A stretch of DNA of 42,356 nt from Kluyvera intermedia (GCF_021440345.1 NZ_JAKCNS010000072.1:1-42356); one strand, 5' to 3'. Positions 18,525 through 29,194 are shown, counted from the first letter of the stretch. Notes: generated by a model not told the origin, from the sequence alone. Made by a program: numbers and translations.

Positions 18525-19415
18525 TTACATTCCGCGCAAACGCGCCGCATCCTCTCCCGGCGTGATGCCGAAATAACGCTTAAACTCCCGGCTAAACTGC
18601 GACGCGCTCTCGTATCCCACCTGCATTGCCGCCGCGCTGGCCTTCAGACCATCATGTACCATCATCATTCTGGCTTTATGCAGGCGATAGGCTTTCAGGT
18701 ACTGCAGCGGTGAGGTGCTGGTGACCGACTTAAAGTTATGATGGAACGCGGACAGGCTCATATTCGCCTCCGCCGCCAGTTGGTCCACGCTCAGGGTTTC
18801 GGTGTACTGACTCTCAATACGTTTGAGCACCCGGCTAATCTGGCTGAAGTGAGTCTGGCGGCTAACCAGCGCCATCAGCGCACCGCCGCGCGGCCCCAAC
18901 AGCACGTGGTAAAGCATTTCGCGGATAATCTGTTTCCCCAGGATACGCGCATCCAACGGTCGCTCCATCACGTCCAGCAGGCGTTCTGCGGCGCAGAGGA
19001 TTTCATCCGACAAGGTGGCGGAGTTAATTCCGCTTTCCGCCATCGCCGGGCGAAACAGCGCATCCTCGCCAATGTCCATCAGCAGCTCCTGCAGCTGTAA
19101 AACATCGACGTCGAGGCGAAATCCCGCCAGCGGTGCCTCTTCGGTCGCAAAAGTTTCACATTCGAAGGGTAAAGGTACGGTGAGCAACAGATATTCGTTG
19201 GCATCGTAACGAAAGGTGCGCTCGTTGATGTAACCGATTTTATAACCGGAAAAGAGAAACACGATGCCCGGCCGGTACATCACCGGCGTGCGGCCGCTTG
19301 GCTGAGTGCCGTAGATCAGTTGAATATCAGGCAGTACGGCCCTTAAGCTTTGTTCTTTACTTTTCAGCTGCTTAGTCTTTTCTGTCAGCAGCGCACAGAT
19401 CTCTTCACGGTTCAT
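18525..19415 (-). CDS. yqhC: AraC-family regulator YqhC
   Basis: 296 residues from [18 protein letters not shown], equivalent to the internal E. coli YqhC segment MKREEICRLL; an upstream start adds 11 residues. The N-terminal part (to about 190) is the sensor domain of the AraC_N type with [20 protein letters not shown]; the C-terminal 100 residues hold two helix-turn-helix motifs ([20 protein letters not shown] and [23 protein letters not shown]). It activates yqhD and dkgA in response to reactive aldehydes such as glyoxal in E. coli. It is divergent from yqhD across a gap holding a perfect palindrome. Confidence 0.94.
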   Translation of the reverse strand: MNREEICALLTEKTKQLKSKEQSLRAVLPDIQLIYGTQPSGRTPVMYRPGIVFLFSGYKIGYINERTFRYDANEYLLLTVPLPFECETFATEEAPLAGFRLDVDVLQLQELLMDIGEDALFRPAMAESGINSATLSDEILCAAERLLDVMERPLDARILGKQIIREMLYHVLLGPRGGALMALVSRQTHFSQISRVLKRIESQYTETLSVDQLAAEANMSLSAFHHNFKSVTSTSPLQYLKAYRLHKARMMMVHDGLKASAAAMQVGYESASQFSREFKRYFGITPGEDAARLRGM

Positions 19416-19469
19416 CAACGAACGCTCCAGGTACCTTTTCCGACGCAATCATTGTGGACATGATTGATG

Positions 19470-19495
19470 CATTTCTCCAGCCTTATGGAGAAATG
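19470..19495. promoter_or_regulatory. Palindrome in the yqhC-yqhD gap, probable YqhC or promoter element
   Basis: Perfect ten-base inverted repeat, CATTTCTCCA and TGGAGAAATG, separated by six bases, about 115 bases upstream of yqhD and 55 upstream of yqhC. Its place between regulator and target suggests a YqhC operator, though AraC-family sites are more often direct repeats. Confidence 0.5.
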
Positions 19496-19611
19496 GGCAA
19501 GACAATCGCAGAAATGTGCATTGAGCGCTTTGTCGGTGAAGACCACAATGATGTCATTCGGCAGCGACCTTCGCCGCCCTGTTTTTCCACCCATAAAGAA
19601 GGGAACGAGCA

Positions 19612-20775
19612 ATGTTTAATTTCGATCTTCACACCCCGACCCGCATTCTGTTCGGTAAAGGCGCAATTGAAAATCTGCGCGCTCAGATCCCCGCAGACGC
19701 TCGCGTTCTGGTGACCTACGGCGGCGGTAGCGTGAAAAAAACCGGCGTTCTGGATCAGGTTCTGGATGCGCTGAAAGGCCTCGACGTAATGGAATTCGGC
19801 GGTATCGAGCCAAACCCATCCTACGAAACGCTGATGAACGCGGTGAAAATTGCCCGTGAGCAGAAAGTGACTTTCCTGCTGGCGGTTGGCGGCGGTTCGG
19901 TGCTGGATGGCACTAAATTTATCGCGGCAGCAGCCCACTACGATATCAACGTCGATCCTTGGGAAATTCTGGAAACCTACGGCAGCAACGTCACCAGCGC
20001 GATCCCGATGGGCTCCGTGCTGACGCTGCCGGCAACCGGTTCTGAATCCAACAAAGGTGCCGTCGTATCACGTAAAACGACCGGTGATAAACGTGCCTTT
20101 ATGTCGCCGCACGTGCAGCCGGTGTTCGCCATTCTCGACCCGGTTTACACCTACACTCTGCCACCGCGCCAGGTCGCTAACGGCGTCGTTGACGCCTTCG
20201 TGCATACCGTAGAACAGTACGTCACCTACCCGGTTGACGGTAAAATTCAGGATCGCTTCGCGGAAGGTATTCTGCTGACGCTCATTGAAGACGGCCCGAA
20301 AGCGCTGAAAGAACCAGAAAACTACGCCGTGCGTGCCAACATCATGTGGGCAGCCACTCAGGCATTGAACGGTCTGATTGGTGCGGGCGTTCCGCAGGAC
20401 TGGGCGACCCATATGCTGGGTCATGAACTGACGGCCATGCACGGTCTGGATCACGCGCAAACGCTGGCTATCGTTCTGCCATCCCTGTGGAATGAAAAAC
20501 GCGACACCAAACGCGCCAAACTGCTGCAGTACGCCGAACGTGTGTGGAACATTACCGAAGGCTCTGACGATGTGCGTATCGATGCCGCCATCGCCGCGAC
20601 CCGCAGCTTCTTCGAGCAGATGGGCGTACCAACCCGCTTCTCCGACTACGGTCTGGACGGTAGCTCCATCCCAGCGCTGTTGAAAAAACTTGAAGAGCAC
20701 GGCATGACCAAACTGGGAGAAAATCAGGATATTACCCTGGACGTGAGCCGTCGTATTTACGAAGCCGCACGCTAA
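19612..20775 (+). CDS. yqhD: NADPH-dependent aldehyde reductase YqhD
   Basis: 387 residues, as in E. coli. It is an iron-type alcohol dehydrogenase that uses zinc and NADPH. The cofactor part has GGGSVKKTG and VGGGSVLDGTKFIA; metal ligands are Asp194 and His198 in VVDAFVHTVEQY and His267 and His281 in GHELTAMHGLDHAQTLA. It reduces a broad range of toxic aldehydes (glyoxal, furfural, butyraldehyde, lipid-peroxide products) to alcohols in the cytoplasm. A ribosome-binding site (GAACGAG region) precedes the ATG. YqhC control is expected from the divergent gene. Confidence 0.97.
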   Translation: MFNFDLHTPTRILFGKGAIENLRAQIPADARVLVTYGGGSVKKTGVLDQVLDALKGLDVMEFGGIEPNPSYETLMNAVKIAREQKVTFLLAVGGGSVLDGTKFIAAAAHYDINVDPWEILETYGSNVTSAIPMGSVLTLPATGSESNKGAVVSRKTTGDKRAFMSPHVQPVFAILDPVYTYTLPPRQVANGVVDAFVHTVEQYVTYPVDGKIQDRFAEGILLTLIEDGPKALKEPENYAVRANIMWAATQALNGLIGAGVPQDWATHMLGHELTAMHGLDHAQTLAIVLPSLWNEKRDTKRAKLLQYAERVWNITEGSDDVRIDAAIAATRSFFEQMGVPTRFSDYGLDGSSIPALLKKLEEHGMTKLGENQDITLDVSRRIYEAAR

Positions 20776-20792
20776 TTTTCGCCCAATCAATC

Positions 20793-20812
20793 GCGGCGCC
20801 TACGCCGCTTTT
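20793..20812 (+). terminator. Terminator after yqhD
   Basis: GCGGCG / CGCCGC stem with a four-base loop followed by TTTT, 18 bases beyond the yqhD stop. Confidence 0.75.
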
Positions 20813-20903
20813 CCCCGCCACCGACGTAAGAACGTGGCGGGGAAAACTCAACGCAGATAACGCATCTGCAATTTGAAATACGACAACTTTAGCTGTCGTT
20901 TTT
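20809..20903 (+). repeat. Three further hairpins in the yqhD-dkgA gap
   Basis: Directly after the yqhD terminator come a 13-pair perfect stem (TTTTCCCCGCCAC 20809-20821 with GTGGCGGGGAAAA 20834-20846), a six-pair stem (GCAGAT 20853-20858 with ATCTGC 20864-20869), and ACGACA (20880-20885) with TGTCGT (20894-20899) followed by T residues, itself terminator-like. The T-run of the first terminator is paired in the second stem, so the two structures are mutually exclusive. Confidence 0.65.
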
Positions 20904-20978
20904 GCGTTTATAGACCAGACTTGATCCTACAAACCTTACCAGGGCATGCCCTGATAAGCTGTAAAAAAGGAGAAATGC

Positions 20979-21806
20979 ATGACACATCCAACCGTGATTA
21001 AACTGCACGATGGCAATGTAATGCCGCAGTTGGGCCTGGGCGTTTGGCAGGCTAGCAACGAAGAGGTCGTCACCGCGATCCATAAGGCTATCGAGGTCGG
21101 CTACCGGTCTATTGATACCGCCGCCGCGTACAAAAACGAGTCGGGAGTCGGTAAAGCTATCAGCAGCGCAGGTGTGCCTCGCGAAGATCTGTTCATCACC
21201 TCTAAGCTTTGGAATGACGCCCATCAGCGGCCCGCAGAAGCGCTACAGGAAAGTCTGGAACACCTTCAGCTCGACTATCTCGATCTGTATCTGATCCACT
21301 GGCCGGTTCCGGCGATTGACCATTACGTCGAGGCCTGGAAGGGACTGATTGAGCTGCAAAAACAGGGGCTGGTGAAGAGCATCGGCGTCTGTAACTTCCA
21401 GGTTCCGCACCTGCAACGGCTGATTGATGAGACCGGTATCGCACCGATGATTAACCAGATTGAGCTTCATCCCCTGCTACAGCAGCGCCAGCTCAATACC
21501 TGGAATGCAATGCATAAAATCCAGACCGAATCCTGGAGCCCGCTGGCTCAGGGCGGCGCAGGCGTGTTCGATCAGAAAATTATCCATCAGTTGGCGGATA
21601 AATACGGCAAAACCCCGGCGCAGATCGTCATTCGCTGGCACCTGGACAGCGGTCTGGTGGTGATCCCGAAATCGGTGACGCCATCGCGTATCACCGAGAA
21701 CTTCAACGTTTGGGATTTCCGTCTGGATAAAGAGGAATTGAGTGCAATCACCAAGCTGGACCAGAACAAGCGTTTGGGCCCAGACCCGGATCAGTTCGGC
21801 GGGTAA
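20979..21806 (+). CDS. dkgA: 2,5-diketo-D-gluconate reductase A / methylglyoxal reductase DkgA
   Basis: 275 residues, as in E. coli DkgA. Aldo/keto reductase barrel with the catalytic Asp and Tyr in YRSIDTAAAYKNE, Lys in TSKLWNDAH and His in DLYLIHWPVP; the NADPH site is IPKSVTPSRITENF. It reduces methylglyoxal and 2,5-diketo-D-gluconate with NADPH in the cytoplasm. AAAGGAG lies seven bases before the ATG. It follows yqhD with a hairpin-rich 200-base gap; in E. coli both are activated by YqhC. Confidence 0.96.
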   Translation: MTHPTVIKLHDGNVMPQLGLGVWQASNEEVVTAIHKAIEVGYRSIDTAAAYKNESGVGKAISSAGVPREDLFITSKLWNDAHQRPAEALQESLEHLQLDYLDLYLIHWPVPAIDHYVEAWKGLIELQKQGLVKSIGVCNFQVPHLQRLIDETGIAPMINQIELHPLLQQRQLNTWNAMHKIQTESWSPLAQGGAGVFDQKIIHQLADKYGKTPAQIVIRWHLDSGLVVIPKSVTPSRITENFNVWDFRLDKEELSAITKLDQNKRLGPDPDQFGG

Positions 21807-21813
21807 TCCTTCC

Positions 21814-21845
21814 TGCTCCGTCAGTTTATGGCGGAGCATTTCTTA
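21814..21845 (+). terminator. Terminator after dkgA
   Basis: TGCTCCG (21814-21820) pairs with CGGAGCA (21832-21838), followed by TTTCTTATT. Confidence 0.75.
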
Positions 21846-21849
21846 TTCA

Positions 21850-21879
21850 CCCCGGAGCGGCCAAACGCCAACTCCGGGG
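21850..21879 (-). terminator. Hairpin after ygiQ
   Basis: Perfect eight-pair stem CCCCGGAG / CTCCGGGG with a 14-base loop, just beyond the ygiQ stop on the minus strand. The T-run is poor, so termination is likely but not certain. Confidence 0.55.
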
Positions 21880-21890
21880 CCTGTAGCAGC

Positions 21891-24068
21891 TTAACGCGAT
21901 GCCGGTTTAGGGCGTTTTTTCCCTTTGTTATCCGCAGGCGTCTGGCGTTGATGCGCCACCGGCGTGTGCTTGGTCAGCGCCGGACGAGTATTGCGGTTTT
22001 GACGACGCGCTTCGCGCATTTCATCAATAGTCGGCGCCGGTACCAGACAGTCTCGACGGCTGCCGATCAGGTGCTTTTTACCCATCGTTTCCAGCGCCTG
22101 ACGAATCAACGGCCAGTTAGCCGGATCGTGATAGCGCAGCAACGCTTTATGCAGACGACGTTGTTTGTCACCTTTCGGGATCACCACGTCTTCACTCTTA
22201 TAGCCAATCTTGCCCAGCGGGTTCTTGCCGGTGTAATACATGGTGGTCGAGTTGGCCAGCGGAGATGGATAGAAGTTCTGCACCTGATCGAGGCGGAAAC
22301 GACGCTGCTTCAGCCACAGCGCCAGATTCACCATGTCTTCATCACGCGTACCCGGGTGCGCGGAGATAAAGTACGGGATCAGATACTGTTCTTTACCCGC
22401 CTGTTTTGAGTAGGTATCAAACAGCTCTTTAAAGCGGTCATAGGTGCCCATGCCCGGCTTCATCATCTTCGACAGCGGCCCTTCTTCGGTATGCTCCGGC
22501 GCTATCTTCAGGTAGCCGCCCACGTGGTGGGTCGCCAGCTCTTTGATATAGCGTGGATCTTCAACCGCAATATCATAACGAACGCCGGAGGCGATGAGGA
22601 TTTTCTTGATGCCTTTGAGCTCACGAGCGCGGCGATAGAGATTGATCGTCGGCTCGTGGTTGGTATCCATATGTGGGCAGATGTCTGGATACACGCACGA
22701 CAGGCGACGACAGGTCTGCTCCGCGCGCGGTGACTTGCAGCGCAACATATACATGTTGGCGGTAGGGCCTCCGAGGTCGGAGATAATCCCGGTAAAACCG
22801 GGAACCGTGTCGCGAATCGCTTCGATTTCATTAACAATCGAATCTTCCGAACGGCTCTGAATAATACGTCCTTCGTGCTCGGTGATAGAACAGAACGAAC
22901 ATCCGCCGAAGCAACCGCGCATGATGTTAATCGAGAAACGAATCATATCGTACGCCGGGATACGGGCGTCGCCGTATGACGGATGCGGAATACGCTGATA
23001 CGGCAGCGCGAATACGCTGTCCATCTCTTCGGTCGACAGCGGGATAGCCGGGGGGTTAACCCAGATATAGCGCTCGCCGTGTTTTTGCATCAGCGCACGG
23101 GCGCAGCCCGGGTTGGTTTCATGATGCAGAATACGCGAAGCGTGCGCATAGAGAACTTTGTCGCCTTTTACCTTCTCGAAGGACGGCAGCAGAACGTAGG
23201 TCTTTTCCCACGGCTTCGGTCGCGGCGGCTGTACGGTAACACGCTTGGCTTCTTGCTTTGGCGGTGCCACGGTTTTGTTATCCGCGCACGGCAGGTCTTC
23301 ACCGTACGGATGCGGAATCGGGTCGATTTTGCCCGGCGTGTCGAGGCGCGTGGAGTCAACACCGCTCCAGCCCGGCAGCGCTTCTTTCACCATGATAGCA
23401 GTGTTACGCACATCGCGAATTTGGGCGATAGGCTCGCCGGCGGCCAGACGGTGCGCAACTTCCACCAGCGGGCGCTCGCCGTTGCCGAACATCAGCATAT
23501 CGGCTTTCGAGTCGACCAGCACCGAGCGGCGAACGGTATCGGACCAGTAGTCGTAATGCGCGGTGCGGCGCAGGCTTGCTTCAATGCCGCCAAGAATGAC
23601 CGGCACATCTTTCCACGCTTCTTTACAGCGTTGGGTATACACCAGCGTCGCGCGGTCCGGGCGTTTCCCGGCGACGTTACCCGCCGTGTAGGCATCGTCA
23701 TGGCGCAGCTTGCGGTCTGCGGTGTAGCGGTTAATCATCGAGTCCATGTTGCCAGCGGTCACGCCGAAGAACAGGTTTGGTTTGCCCAGACGCATAAAGT
23801 CGTCTTTGCTGTTCCAGTCCGGCTGAGCGATGATCCCCACGCGGAAGCCCTGGGCTTCCAGCATACGGCCACAAATTGCCATCCCAAAGCTTGGGTGGTC
23901 TACGTAGGCGTCGCCGGTTACCAGAATAATGTCGCAGCTATCCCAGCCAAGTTGATCCATCTCTTCACGTGACATCGGCAAAAATGGAGCCGACCCAAAG
24001 CAGGCGGCCCAGTACTGCGGCCAGGAGAAAAGGTCGCGATCCGGTTGGATCAGGGAGATAGCGCTCAT
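21891..24068 (-). CDS. ygiQ: YgiQ family radical SAM protein
   Basis: 725 residues (E. coli about 739; the difference is in the basic tail). The N-terminal domain resembles a cobalamin-binding-like fold, followed near residue 380 by the radical SAM cysteine motif CFGGCSFC that binds a [4Fe-4S] cluster and S-adenosylmethionine. Several further conserved cysteines ([15 protein letters not shown]) may bind a second metal centre. The tail is rich in Arg, Lys and Pro and probably disordered. The substrate is not known. Cytoplasmic. Single gene; E. coli yqhG and yqhH, which sit next to it there, are absent. Confidence 0.93.
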   Translation of the reverse strand: MSAISLIQPDRDLFSWPQYWAACFGSAPFLPMSREEMDQLGWDSCDIILVTGDAYVDHPSFGMAICGRMLEAQGFRVGIIAQPDWNSKDDFMRLGKPNLFFGVTAGNMDSMINRYTADRKLRHDDAYTAGNVAGKRPDRATLVYTQRCKEAWKDVPVILGGIEASLRRTAHYDYWSDTVRRSVLVDSKADMLMFGNGERPLVEVAHRLAAGEPIAQIRDVRNTAIMVKEALPGWSGVDSTRLDTPGKIDPIPHPYGEDLPCADNKTVAPPKQEAKRVTVQPPRPKPWEKTYVLLPSFEKVKGDKVLYAHASRILHHETNPGCARALMQKHGERYIWVNPPAIPLSTEEMDSVFALPYQRIPHPSYGDARIPAYDMIRFSINIMRGCFGGCSFCSITEHEGRIIQSRSEDSIVNEIEAIRDTVPGFTGIISDLGGPTANMYMLRCKSPRAEQTCRRLSCVYPDICPHMDTNHEPTINLYRRARELKGIKKILIASGVRYDIAVEDPRYIKELATHHVGGYLKIAPEHTEEGPLSKMMKPGMGTYDRFKELFDTYSKQAGKEQYLIPYFISAHPGTRDEDMVNLALWLKQRRFRLDQVQNFYPSPLANSTTMYYTGKNPLGKIGYKSEDVVIPKGDKQRRLHKALLRYHDPANWPLIRQALETMGKKHLIGSRRDCLVPAPTIDEMREARRQNRNTRPALTKHTPVAHQRQTPADNKGKKRPKPASR

Positions 24069-24164
24069 TATGCTTCCAAAAAAATGGTAAAAAAATAATC
24101 AAAGGCCGGGGATTATAAGCCCGAATGGCCTATGAATGAAGTGGGATTAATAACGAAGTTATCA

Positions 24165-24191
24165 CCCCGGCGTTGCGGCGCGCTGCCGGGG
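24165..24191. repeat. GC-rich hairpin between ygiQ and ftsP
   Basis: CCCCGGC (24165-24171) pairs with GCCGGGG (24185-24191) between the ygiQ start and the ftsP stop. It has no T-run; it may be a REP-like element or an RNA stabiliser for the ftsP transcript. Confidence 0.4.
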
Positions 24192-24251
24192 GCATCGATA
24201 TGGGGCGATTTACCGGCAGGCCATGAACGCCGCCGCCGGGATTTTATTTAA

Positions 24252-25664
24252 TTATGGCGCGGGGTTAACCAGAATTTGACCAATTGAGCCACGGTCCGCC
24301 AGTTCCAGCGTCTGGCTGGAATACTGGAACGGGAAGTGCGGCCATGACGGCTGCGCGTAATACACCAGCAGCTCCACCTGACCATCAACCCACACGGTGT
24401 CTTTCCAGCCCCGGTCTTCCGGCATTGGCGTCGCACCGTTGACGTTACGAACCTGGAACGTCACCCCTTCAATATGGAATGACTGCGGTGCATCGGCGCG
24501 AACGGTCCAGCGCTCCCACGTCCCTTGTTGGGCCGTGATATCAATACGTTGTGGATCCCAGCGCTGACCATTAATCCCCGGATCGTCACCCAAGAGAATA
24601 TCGCGGCTACGAATCGGGGTACCGCTAAGCACGTCCGTCGGCAGTATGCGCATCGGTAAGTTATCGGTCACTAACGGTAACAGGCCCGTAGGACGTAGGG
24701 TAAGTACCAGCGTGGAGATCAGAATGCTCGATGGTTCAAAGAAACCACGGATACGTTCCATGATGCTGGCTGACTCGCCGCAGGTAATCGACACTTCATC
24801 GCCGTTGGTCATATCCACCAGGATTTCCCGACGCTCGCCCGGCGCCAGCGAAATCTGCTTGGCTGAAACCGGTGCGGGCAAGAAGCCCTGATCGCTGGAG
24901 ATCACGTGCAACGGGCGACCGTCGCTCATCTGCAGTAAATAACGACGCGAGTTGGAGGCGTTGAGCAGACGCAGACGGACCCAGCCGCGTGAGACTTCGA
25001 CATAAGGACTCTGTACGCCATTCACCAGCAGCGTATCGCCAACGAAGCCGCCGCTGCCCGGTTCGTCGTACACCGGCGTACCAAAGTTATCCAGACGTTT
25101 ATCCTGGATGATGACCGGGAAATCATCTACACCGTAGTGGTTGGGGAAAGGTAAGGACTTACTAACTTCATCTTCCACCAGCCACATGCCCGCCAGGCCG
25201 TTGTAAACCTGCTGCGCCGTATGGTTCGGCGTATTGGCCTGATACCACAGGGTTGCCGCGTTCTGACGAATCGGCAGCACTGGAGCCCAGTCGGCGTTTG
25301 GCGTCATCATACGCGCGGCACCGCCAATCAGCGGGCCAGGAACCTGCAGGCCACGAACGGTCATGGCAACATTTTCAGTCAGTCGGTTGCTGTAGATGAG
25401 CTTAACATCATCGCCTTTCCAGACGCGGATCGTCGGCCCAAGATAACGGCCATTGATGCCCCAGACGTTCGCGCGGGTGCCTTCAGCAAAGGACCAATGC
25501 GTACGCTGCATCGTTAAGAAAAGGGGGTGTCCGCGGCGGGACTCCAACAGCGGTGGAACCGGCAATGGGAGTTGCTTTCCTGCGGCCTGCGCTCTCAGCG
25601 GCACGGCGCCCGCACAAAGCGCAACGCCCGAAGCCTGAATAAACTGACGCCGACTGAGTGACAT
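24252..25664 (-). CDS. ftsP: Cell division protein FtsP (SufI), Tat substrate
   Basis: 470 residues, as in E. coli. The N-terminus is a textbook twin-arginine signal (SRRQFIQASGVALCAGAVPL, cleavage after AQA near 27), so the folded protein is exported by Tat to the periplasm. Three cupredoxin domains follow as in multicopper oxidases, but the copper-ligand HXH motifs are largely missing (for example RTHWSF, LWYQANTPNHTAQQVYNG, FHIEGVTFQV), consistent with a non-enzymatic role. It stabilises the divisome under stress. It lies downstream of plsC on the same strand with a 99-base gap, as in E. coli. Confidence 0.95.
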   Translation of the reverse strand: MSLSRRQFIQASGVALCAGAVPLRAQAAGKQLPLPVPPLLESRRGHPLFLTMQRTHWSFAEGTRANVWGINGRYLGPTIRVWKGDDVKLIYSNRLTENVAMTVRGLQVPGPLIGGAARMMTPNADWAPVLPIRQNAATLWYQANTPNHTAQQVYNGLAGMWLVEDEVSKSLPFPNHYGVDDFPVIIQDKRLDNFGTPVYDEPGSGGFVGDTLLVNGVQSPYVEVSRGWVRLRLLNASNSRRYLLQMSDGRPLHVISSDQGFLPAPVSAKQISLAPGERREILVDMTNGDEVSITCGESASIMERIRGFFEPSSILISTLVLTLRPTGLLPLVTDNLPMRILPTDVLSGTPIRSRDILLGDDPGINGQRWDPQRIDITAQQGTWERWTVRADAPQSFHIEGVTFQVRNVNGATPMPEDRGWKDTVWVDGQVELLVYYAQPSWPHFPFQYSSQTLELADRGSIGQILVNPAP

Positions 25665-25763
25665 ATAAGCTCCATCAAAACTGACAAATCAAAAATGGGA
25701 AATCAATTTCCCAACAGCAAAACGACACAGGATGCGGGCGATAACCCGCATCACTATGCAATA

Positions 25764-26501
25764 TTACACTTTACCGGCAGACTCACGCTGAGCGACTTCA
25801 CGATCCAGCTCGTCAATTTTTGCCTTCATCACTTCACGACAATGTTTCGCCAAATCACGCACCTGGTCTTTATTCCACGCACTGGTATCGATTGGCGGCA
25901 GCATTTCCACGATCACTAAACCGTTATTCCAGCGGTTGAGATTAATCTTGTTCGACGTATTTGAAACGCAGACCGGAATAATCGGCACGCCCGCCGCAAG
26001 CGCCGCATGAAACGCGCCGGTTTTAAACGGTAACAGACCGCGACCGCGGCTGCGGGTCCCTTCCGGGAACATCCAGAAAGAGATTTTGCGTTTATTAAAC
26101 GAATTCACCACTTCCGCAATAGTGCTGTGCGCAGCGGCACGGTTATTACGGTCGATGAGCAGGTTGCCCGTCAGCCAGTAAATCTGACCAAAGAACGGGA
26201 TCCACACCAGACTCTTTTTACCAACGGTTACGGTTGGCGGCTGCACGATGTTCGCGGCCGTCACCATATCGTAGTTATTCTGGTGGTTGGCGATATAGAT
26301 GGCGTTGCCATAGCTCTCAGCATCAGCAGGCTTGCGGGTCTCGACCTTTAAGCCAAAAACTGGCGCCATACGACCAAACATGCGACCAAAAGTGGAAACA
26401 TGTTTTGGGTTGCGCGGGCTGAACAGGCAGTAGATACAGCCAAAGATGCATACCAAGATGCAATAAATAACAACAATAATGACACGTAAAATTAATAGCA
26501 T
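25764..26501 (-). CDS. plsC: 1-acyl-sn-glycerol-3-phosphate acyltransferase PlsC
   Basis: 245 residues, as in E. coli. A membrane helix spans about residues 3-25. The acyltransferase signature blocks are NHQNNYD (the HX4D catalytic pair), the glycerophosphate-binding FPEGTRSRGRG, and VPIIPVCV. It makes phosphatidic acid from lysophosphatidic acid at the inner membrane, an essential step of phospholipid synthesis. It follows parC with a 324-base gap and precedes ftsP. Confidence 0.97.
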   Translation of the reverse strand: MLLILRVIIVVIYCILVCIFGCIYCLFSPRNPKHVSTFGRMFGRMAPVFGLKVETRKPADAESYGNAIYIANHQNNYDMVTAANIVQPPTVTVGKKSLVWIPFFGQIYWLTGNLLIDRNNRAAAHSTIAEVVNSFNKRKISFWMFPEGTRSRGRGLLPFKTGAFHAALAAGVPIIPVCVSNTSNKINLNRWNNGLVIVEMLPPIDTSAWNKDQVRDLAKHCREVMKAKIDELDREVAQRESAGKV

Positions 26502-26825
26502 AGCGTCCTCTGAACCCTGAACCGCTTAGAATTATACCCGTCAGATTGAATGATGGCGTGCGCAATACGCACCAGCACCACAGACAACTCACGGGGCATA
26601 TAAACACGTTATCTTTCAAGCCACTTGCCCCTTTGGGACCCGCGCTAGCGCGGCACAAAACGCGAACGCGTTGCGTGATGCCTCTTGAATGATGATGTGT
26701 ATAGATCGGACAAGGCTTTGTTACTTGCAGACCCCTGCAAAAGGGTATTGTTAATCGCAACGGCTGAATTAACAACGATTTTATGTATTCCGTCATGTCC
26801 CCCGCCTGACGACGGGGGAATAAGA
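26502..26825. other. parC-plsC intergenic region with parC terminator and hairpins
   Basis: No gene is supported. On the minus strand a CCCCCG/CGGGGG hairpin (26799-26818) after the parC stop is the probable parC terminator. Two more hairpins follow: TTGTTAAT (26748-26755) with ATTAACAA (26768-26775), and TTGCAG/CTGCAA near 26725-26740. GCGCTAGCGC and CGCGAACGCG palindromes lie near 26643-26665. The region should contain the plsC promoter. Confidence 0.5.
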
Positions 26826-29084
26826 TTACTCTTCGCTGTCGCCCGCCGAAGCGCGCTGCGGCGAATCAATCTCTACGCGGTCAATTTTCTGCAGACCGCG
26901 CATCAGCGTACCGCGACGACCGCGCTCACCGGTGACTTTCTGCAGCTCTTCCGGACGCAGTTTGATCTTACGCTTGCCCACGTGGAAGGTCAGCGTACTT
27001 TGCGGCGGCAGAACGTAGAGATGCGCCAGGCTATCAACACCGCTCGCCGCTTCCGCCGACGGGATGTTGATAATCTTGTTGCCTTTCCCTTTCGACAGCT
27101 GCGGCAGATCGCTTAGCGGGAACATCAGCATACGACCTGCGCTGGTAATAGCCAGCAGCATATCCGACTCATCTTCCACCACCAGCGGCGGCATAACTTG
27201 CGCATTTTCCGGCAGCGAAATCAGCGTCTTACCTGCACGGTTACGAGCCACCAAATCGTTGAAGGTACACAGGAAACCGTAGCCAGCATCGGAAGCCATC
27301 AGCAGTTTCCGATCGTCGTTTTCCATCAGCATATGCTCAACCGTGGCACCCGGCGGCAGCGTCAGCTTACCGGTTAACGGTTCGCCCTGCCCGCGCGCGG
27401 ACGGTAGCGTAATCGGATCGATGGCGTAGCTACGCCCGGTGGTATCGACAAACACCACCGGTTGATTGCTCTTACCTTTCACCGAGGCTTTCCAGCTATC
27501 GCCGGATTTATAGCTGAGCCCCTGCGCATCAATATCGTGGCCTTTGGCGCTACGCACCCAGCCCATCTGCGACAGAACGATAGTGACCGGTTCAGATGGC
27601 AGCATGTCATGGTCGCTCATGGCCTTCGCTTCTTCGCGCTCGCGCAGCGGAGAACGACGGTCATCGCCAAAGGCGTCGGAGTCGGCCTGCAGCTCTTTCT
27701 TCAGCAGGTTGCTCATCTTGCGCTCAGACGCGAGGATGGCCTGCAGCTGATCGCGCTCTTTCGCCAAATCATCCTGCTCACCGCGGATTTTCACCTCTTC
27801 CAGCTTGGCGAGATGACGCAGTTTCAGCTCAAGAATGGCTTCCGCCTGGGTTTCGCTGATACCAAAGCGCGACATCAGCGCAGGCTTCGGTTCATCTTCC
27901 GTACGGATTATCTCAATCACTTCATCAATGTTGAGGAACGCCACCAGCAAACCTTCGAGGATATGCAGGCGCTTAAGCACTTTTTCCAGACGGTAATTCA
28001 GGCGACGACGTACGGTATCACGACGGAATGCCAGCCATTCGGTGAGGATCTCCAGCAGATTTTTCACCGCCGGACGCCCATCGAGGCCAATCATATTGAG
28101 GTTGATACGGTAGCTTTTTTCCAGGTCGGTGGTGACGAACAGGTGATTCATCACCGGCTCCATATCCACGCGGTTGGAGCGCGGCACAATCACCAGACGC
28201 GTCGGGTTTTCGTGGTCAGACTCATCGCGCAGGTCATCAACCATCGGCAGCTTTTTATTGCGCATCTGGGCTGCAATCTGCTCCAGCACTTTTGCGCCGG
28301 AAACCTGATGCGGCAGCGCGGTAATCACCACCGCACCGTCTTCCTTATGCCACACCGCACGCATGCGCACGGAGCCGCGGCCGTTCTGGTAGATTTTGCG
28401 GATTTCCGAGCGAGGGGTAATAATTTCCGCTTCCGTCGGGTAATCCGGCCCCTGCACGATATCCAGCACTTCATCGAGCGTCGTCTGCGGTTTTTCAATT
28501 AAGGTGATTGCCGCTTTGGCCACTTCACGCAGGTTGTGCGGCGGAATATCCGTCGCCATACCGACGGCAATACCGGTGGTACCGTTCAGCAGAATATTCG
28601 GCAGACGCGCAGGCAGCATCTTCGGCTCCTGCATCGTACCATCGAAGTTCGGCGCCCAATCAGCCGTGCCTTGACCCAGTTCGCTTAACAGCAGATCGGC
28701 GTACTTAGACAAACGGGATTCGGTGTAACGCATTGCCGCGAACGATTTCGGATCGTCCGGCGCCCCCCAGTTACCCTGCCCGTCAACCAACGGATAACGG
28801 TAAGAGAACGGCTGCGCCATCAACACCATCGCTTCGTAACAGGCGCTATCGCCGTGCGGATGGTACTTACCCAATACGTCACCCACGGTACGGGCGGATT
28901 TTTTAAATTTGGCACTGGCGTTAAGCCCCAGCTCCGACATCGCATAGACGATGCGACGCTGTACCGGCTTTAAGCCATCACCGATAAACGGCAACGCCCT
29001 GTCCATGATGACGTACATGGAATAGTTTAAGTAGGCGTTTTCCGTGAATTCATGTAGCGCAAGGCGCTCTGCCATATCGCTCAT
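26826..29084 (-). CDS. parC: DNA topoisomerase IV subunit A ParC
   Basis: 752 residues from [19 protein letters not shown], identical in start and length to E. coli ParC and preceded by GAGGAT; an in-frame ATG eight codons earlier is not favoured. Domains: winged helix with the active-site Tyr in [14 protein letters not shown] (about residue 120), tower, coiled coil, and C-terminal beta-pinwheel. The quinolone-resistance region reads [11 protein letters not shown], with Ser80 and Glu84 both of the susceptible type. With ParE it decatenates daughter chromosomes. In E. coli plsC is likewise next. Confidence 0.98.
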   Translation of the reverse strand: MSDMAERLALHEFTENAYLNYSMYVIMDRALPFIGDGLKPVQRRIVYAMSELGLNASAKFKKSARTVGDVLGKYHPHGDSACYEAMVLMAQPFSYRYPLVDGQGNWGAPDDPKSFAAMRYTESRLSKYADLLLSELGQGTADWAPNFDGTMQEPKMLPARLPNILLNGTTGIAVGMATDIPPHNLREVAKAAITLIEKPQTTLDEVLDIVQGPDYPTEAEIITPRSEIRKIYQNGRGSVRMRAVWHKEDGAVVITALPHQVSGAKVLEQIAAQMRNKKLPMVDDLRDESDHENPTRLVIVPRSNRVDMEPVMNHLFVTTDLEKSYRINLNMIGLDGRPAVKNLLEILTEWLAFRRDTVRRRLNYRLEKVLKRLHILEGLLVAFLNIDEVIEIIRTEDEPKPALMSRFGISETQAEAILELKLRHLAKLEEVKIRGEQDDLAKERDQLQAILASERKMSNLLKKELQADSDAFGDDRRSPLREREEAKAMSDHDMLPSEPVTIVLSQMGWVRSAKGHDIDAQGLSYKSGDSWKASVKGKSNQPVVFVDTTGRSYAIDPITLPSARGQGEPLTGKLTLPPGATVEHMLMENDDRKLLMASDAGYGFLCTFNDLVARNRAGKTLISLPENAQVMPPLVVEDESDMLLAITSAGRMLMFPLSDLPQLSKGKGNKIINIPSAEAASGVDSLAHLYVLPPQSTLTFHVGKRKIKLRPEELQKVTGERGRRGTLMRGLQKIDRVEIDSPQRASAGDSEE

Positions 29085-29151
29085 TAACTGGGGATCCTCA
29101 ATCTGCATGCTGACCGTACGGACGGCAATATTGCCGCAGATAATACCCTAT

Positions 29152-29178
29152 CTCACGTTCTGAGTCACAGCCCGTGAG
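29152..29178 (-). repeat. Hairpin between the AraC-GyrI gene and parC
   Basis: CTCACG (29152-29157) pairs with CGTGAG (29173-29178) downstream of the regulator gene and upstream of parC. No T-run is seen, so its role as a terminator is doubtful. Confidence 0.35.
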
Positions 29179-29194
29179 AGAGGTTGCAGGATGG

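Noticed and set aside
22983-23972. 329-codon open frame antisense to ygiQ
   Set aside because: Arg/His-rich translation without domains, lying wholly inside the conserved ygiQ gene on the other strand.
27462-28502. 346-codon open frame antisense to parC
   Set aside because: No protein-like pattern of motifs; opposite strand is the essential parC gene in full.
26988-29084. Quinolone-resistance changes in parC
   Set aside because: Codons 80 and 84 read Ser and Glu, the susceptible state; nothing unusual seen in the region around the active-site Tyr.
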